Below are positions 39,613-39,960 of a stretch of DNA of 39,960 nucleotides, piece after piece. The stretch is taken from contig DAISGD010000032.1 in NCBI GenBank assembly GCA_036823295.1, positions 1 to 39,960 on the forward strand, read 5' to 3'. The stretch's first letter is position 1. The number at the start of each line of letters is the position of its first letter. The translations under genes and the position numbers were made by a program. The DNA is from UBA4742 sp002403895 (lineage in GTDB: Bacteria > Actinomycetota > Acidimicrobiia > Acidimicrobiales > Acidimicrobilacustridaceae). Below the pieces are notes generated by a model that was given only the letters and a program-made list of their open reading frames with translations, did not search any database and had not been told where the DNA came from.

Positions 39613-39960
39613 ATGACGCCGGAGGAGATCGTCGACCTCGTGCACCTGCGCCGGGCGCGCGACCTCATAGACCGCGACTACGCGCAGCCCCTCGATGTCC
39701 CGGCCATGGCACGTGCCGCGCTCATGTCGCCCGCGCACTTCTCGCGCAAGTTCCGTGCGGCGTATGGCGAGACGCCCTACTCCTATCTCATGACGCGACG
39801 CATCGAGCGCGCGAAGGCTTTCCTTCGGCAGGGGATGTCGGTCACCGACACCTGCGTCGCCGTCGGTTGCACGTCGCTGGGCTCGTTCAGTTCGCGCTTC
39901 ACCGAGATCGTCGGCGCGACGCCGTCGCAGTACCGCGCGCGCGACCACCGCGACCTCGAG
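39613..39960 (+). CDS. AraC-family transcriptional regulator (3' end outside window)
   Basis: At least 116 residues, open at the right edge. It is a bare AraC DNA-binding domain at the N-terminus: LDVPAMARAALMSPAHFSRK is the first helix-turn-helix and SVTDTCVAVGCTSLGSFSSR with FTEIVGATPSQYR is the second, with the family signature complete. There is no ligand-binding domain before it; one could follow past the edge. Regulators with this short layout often sit beside a glyoxalase-fold (VOC) gene in Actinobacteria. The ATG at 39613 is supported by the promoter spacing. An in-frame GTG at 39544 is less likely. Confidence 0.85.
   Translation, partial: MTPEEIVDLVHLRRARDLIDRDYAQPLDVPAMARAALMSPAHFSRKFRAAYGETPYSYLMTRRIERAKAFLRQGMSVTDTCVAVGCTSLGSFSSRFTEIVGATPSQYRARDHRDLE

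Noticed and set aside
1..39960. tRNA genes, rRNA genes, CRISPR arrays, transposases or prophage genes
   Set aside because: I found no cloverleaf with a GTTCGAATC-type T loop, no regularly spaced repeats and no transposase, integrase or phage structural protein.

Overview
This 40 kb window is high-GC actinobacterial chromosome. WhiB, a GlnR-like orphan regulator, GlnA1 plus GlnA2, F420-type luciferase-like oxidoreductases, DUF2017-ClpS pairing and the single caa3/aa3 oxidase cluster point to Actinobacteria, and the set looks most like the Acidimicrobiia (inference, no marker gene is present). A run of ten N at 8143-8152 shows it is a draft or metagenome assembly. There are no rRNA or tRNA genes, CRISPR arrays, transposases or phage genes that I can recognise.

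Layout. 2-1450: membrane-anchored HExxH protein, running in from the left edge. 1457-3239 (minus): ctaA-clpS-DUF2017, tightly overlapping. 3316-5300 (minus): lipoprotein alpha/beta hydrolase and an LLM-class oxidoreductase. 5381-14848 (plus): a 9.5 kb terminal-oxidase region, ctaB, then three membrane genes (a subunit I-like protein with every heme and CuB ligand lost, a degenerate subunit III-like protein interrupted by the assembly gap, and a 7-TM protein), then intact ctaC (with fused cytochrome c), ctaD, ctaE, subunit IV and ctaG. 14897-16617 (minus): ABC exporter. 16696-19342 (plus): serS, two SdhC/SdhD-like anchors and a methyltransferase. 19389-20782 (minus): a fluoride operon, FluC-DUF190-FluC under a fluoride riboswitch. 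20860-24614: pdxH, a second LLM oxidoreductase, poly-gamma-glutamate hydrolase-like protein, ccdA and tlpA. 24867-29386: whiB, a 64-residue protein, acyl-ACP thioesterase, lipoprotein serpin, DUF779 and aldo/keto reductase. 29387-31729: Mrp, a Cys-containing HTH regulator and an A-type Fe-S carrier. 31816-35319: thioredoxin-fold lipoprotein, a 2Fe-2S/shrunken molybdenum-hydroxylase fusion, RidA, a 52-residue membrane protein and a cold-shock protein. 35457-39183: glnR-like, glnA2 and divergent glnA1. The right end has a 429-base gene-free stretch and the start of an AraC-type regulator.

How it works together. ctaA and ctaB make heme A for the oxidase between 9583 and 13962, ctaG assembles it, and ccdA-tlpA could serve cytochrome c thiol chemistry. 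The most unusual part is the cofactor-less I/III/7-TM module translationally coupled to the real oxidase: it keeps the heme-copper-oxidase fold but no metal ligands, so it is probably a structural or regulatory module and not a catalytic one. Fe-S biogenesis (Mrp, regulator, A-type carrier) and nitrogen assimilation (GlnR-like, GlnA2, GlnA1) form two further local modules.

At least eleven genes have a TAnnnT -10 element 6-9 bases before the start codon, which suggests widespread leaderless transcription and was used here to choose several starts.
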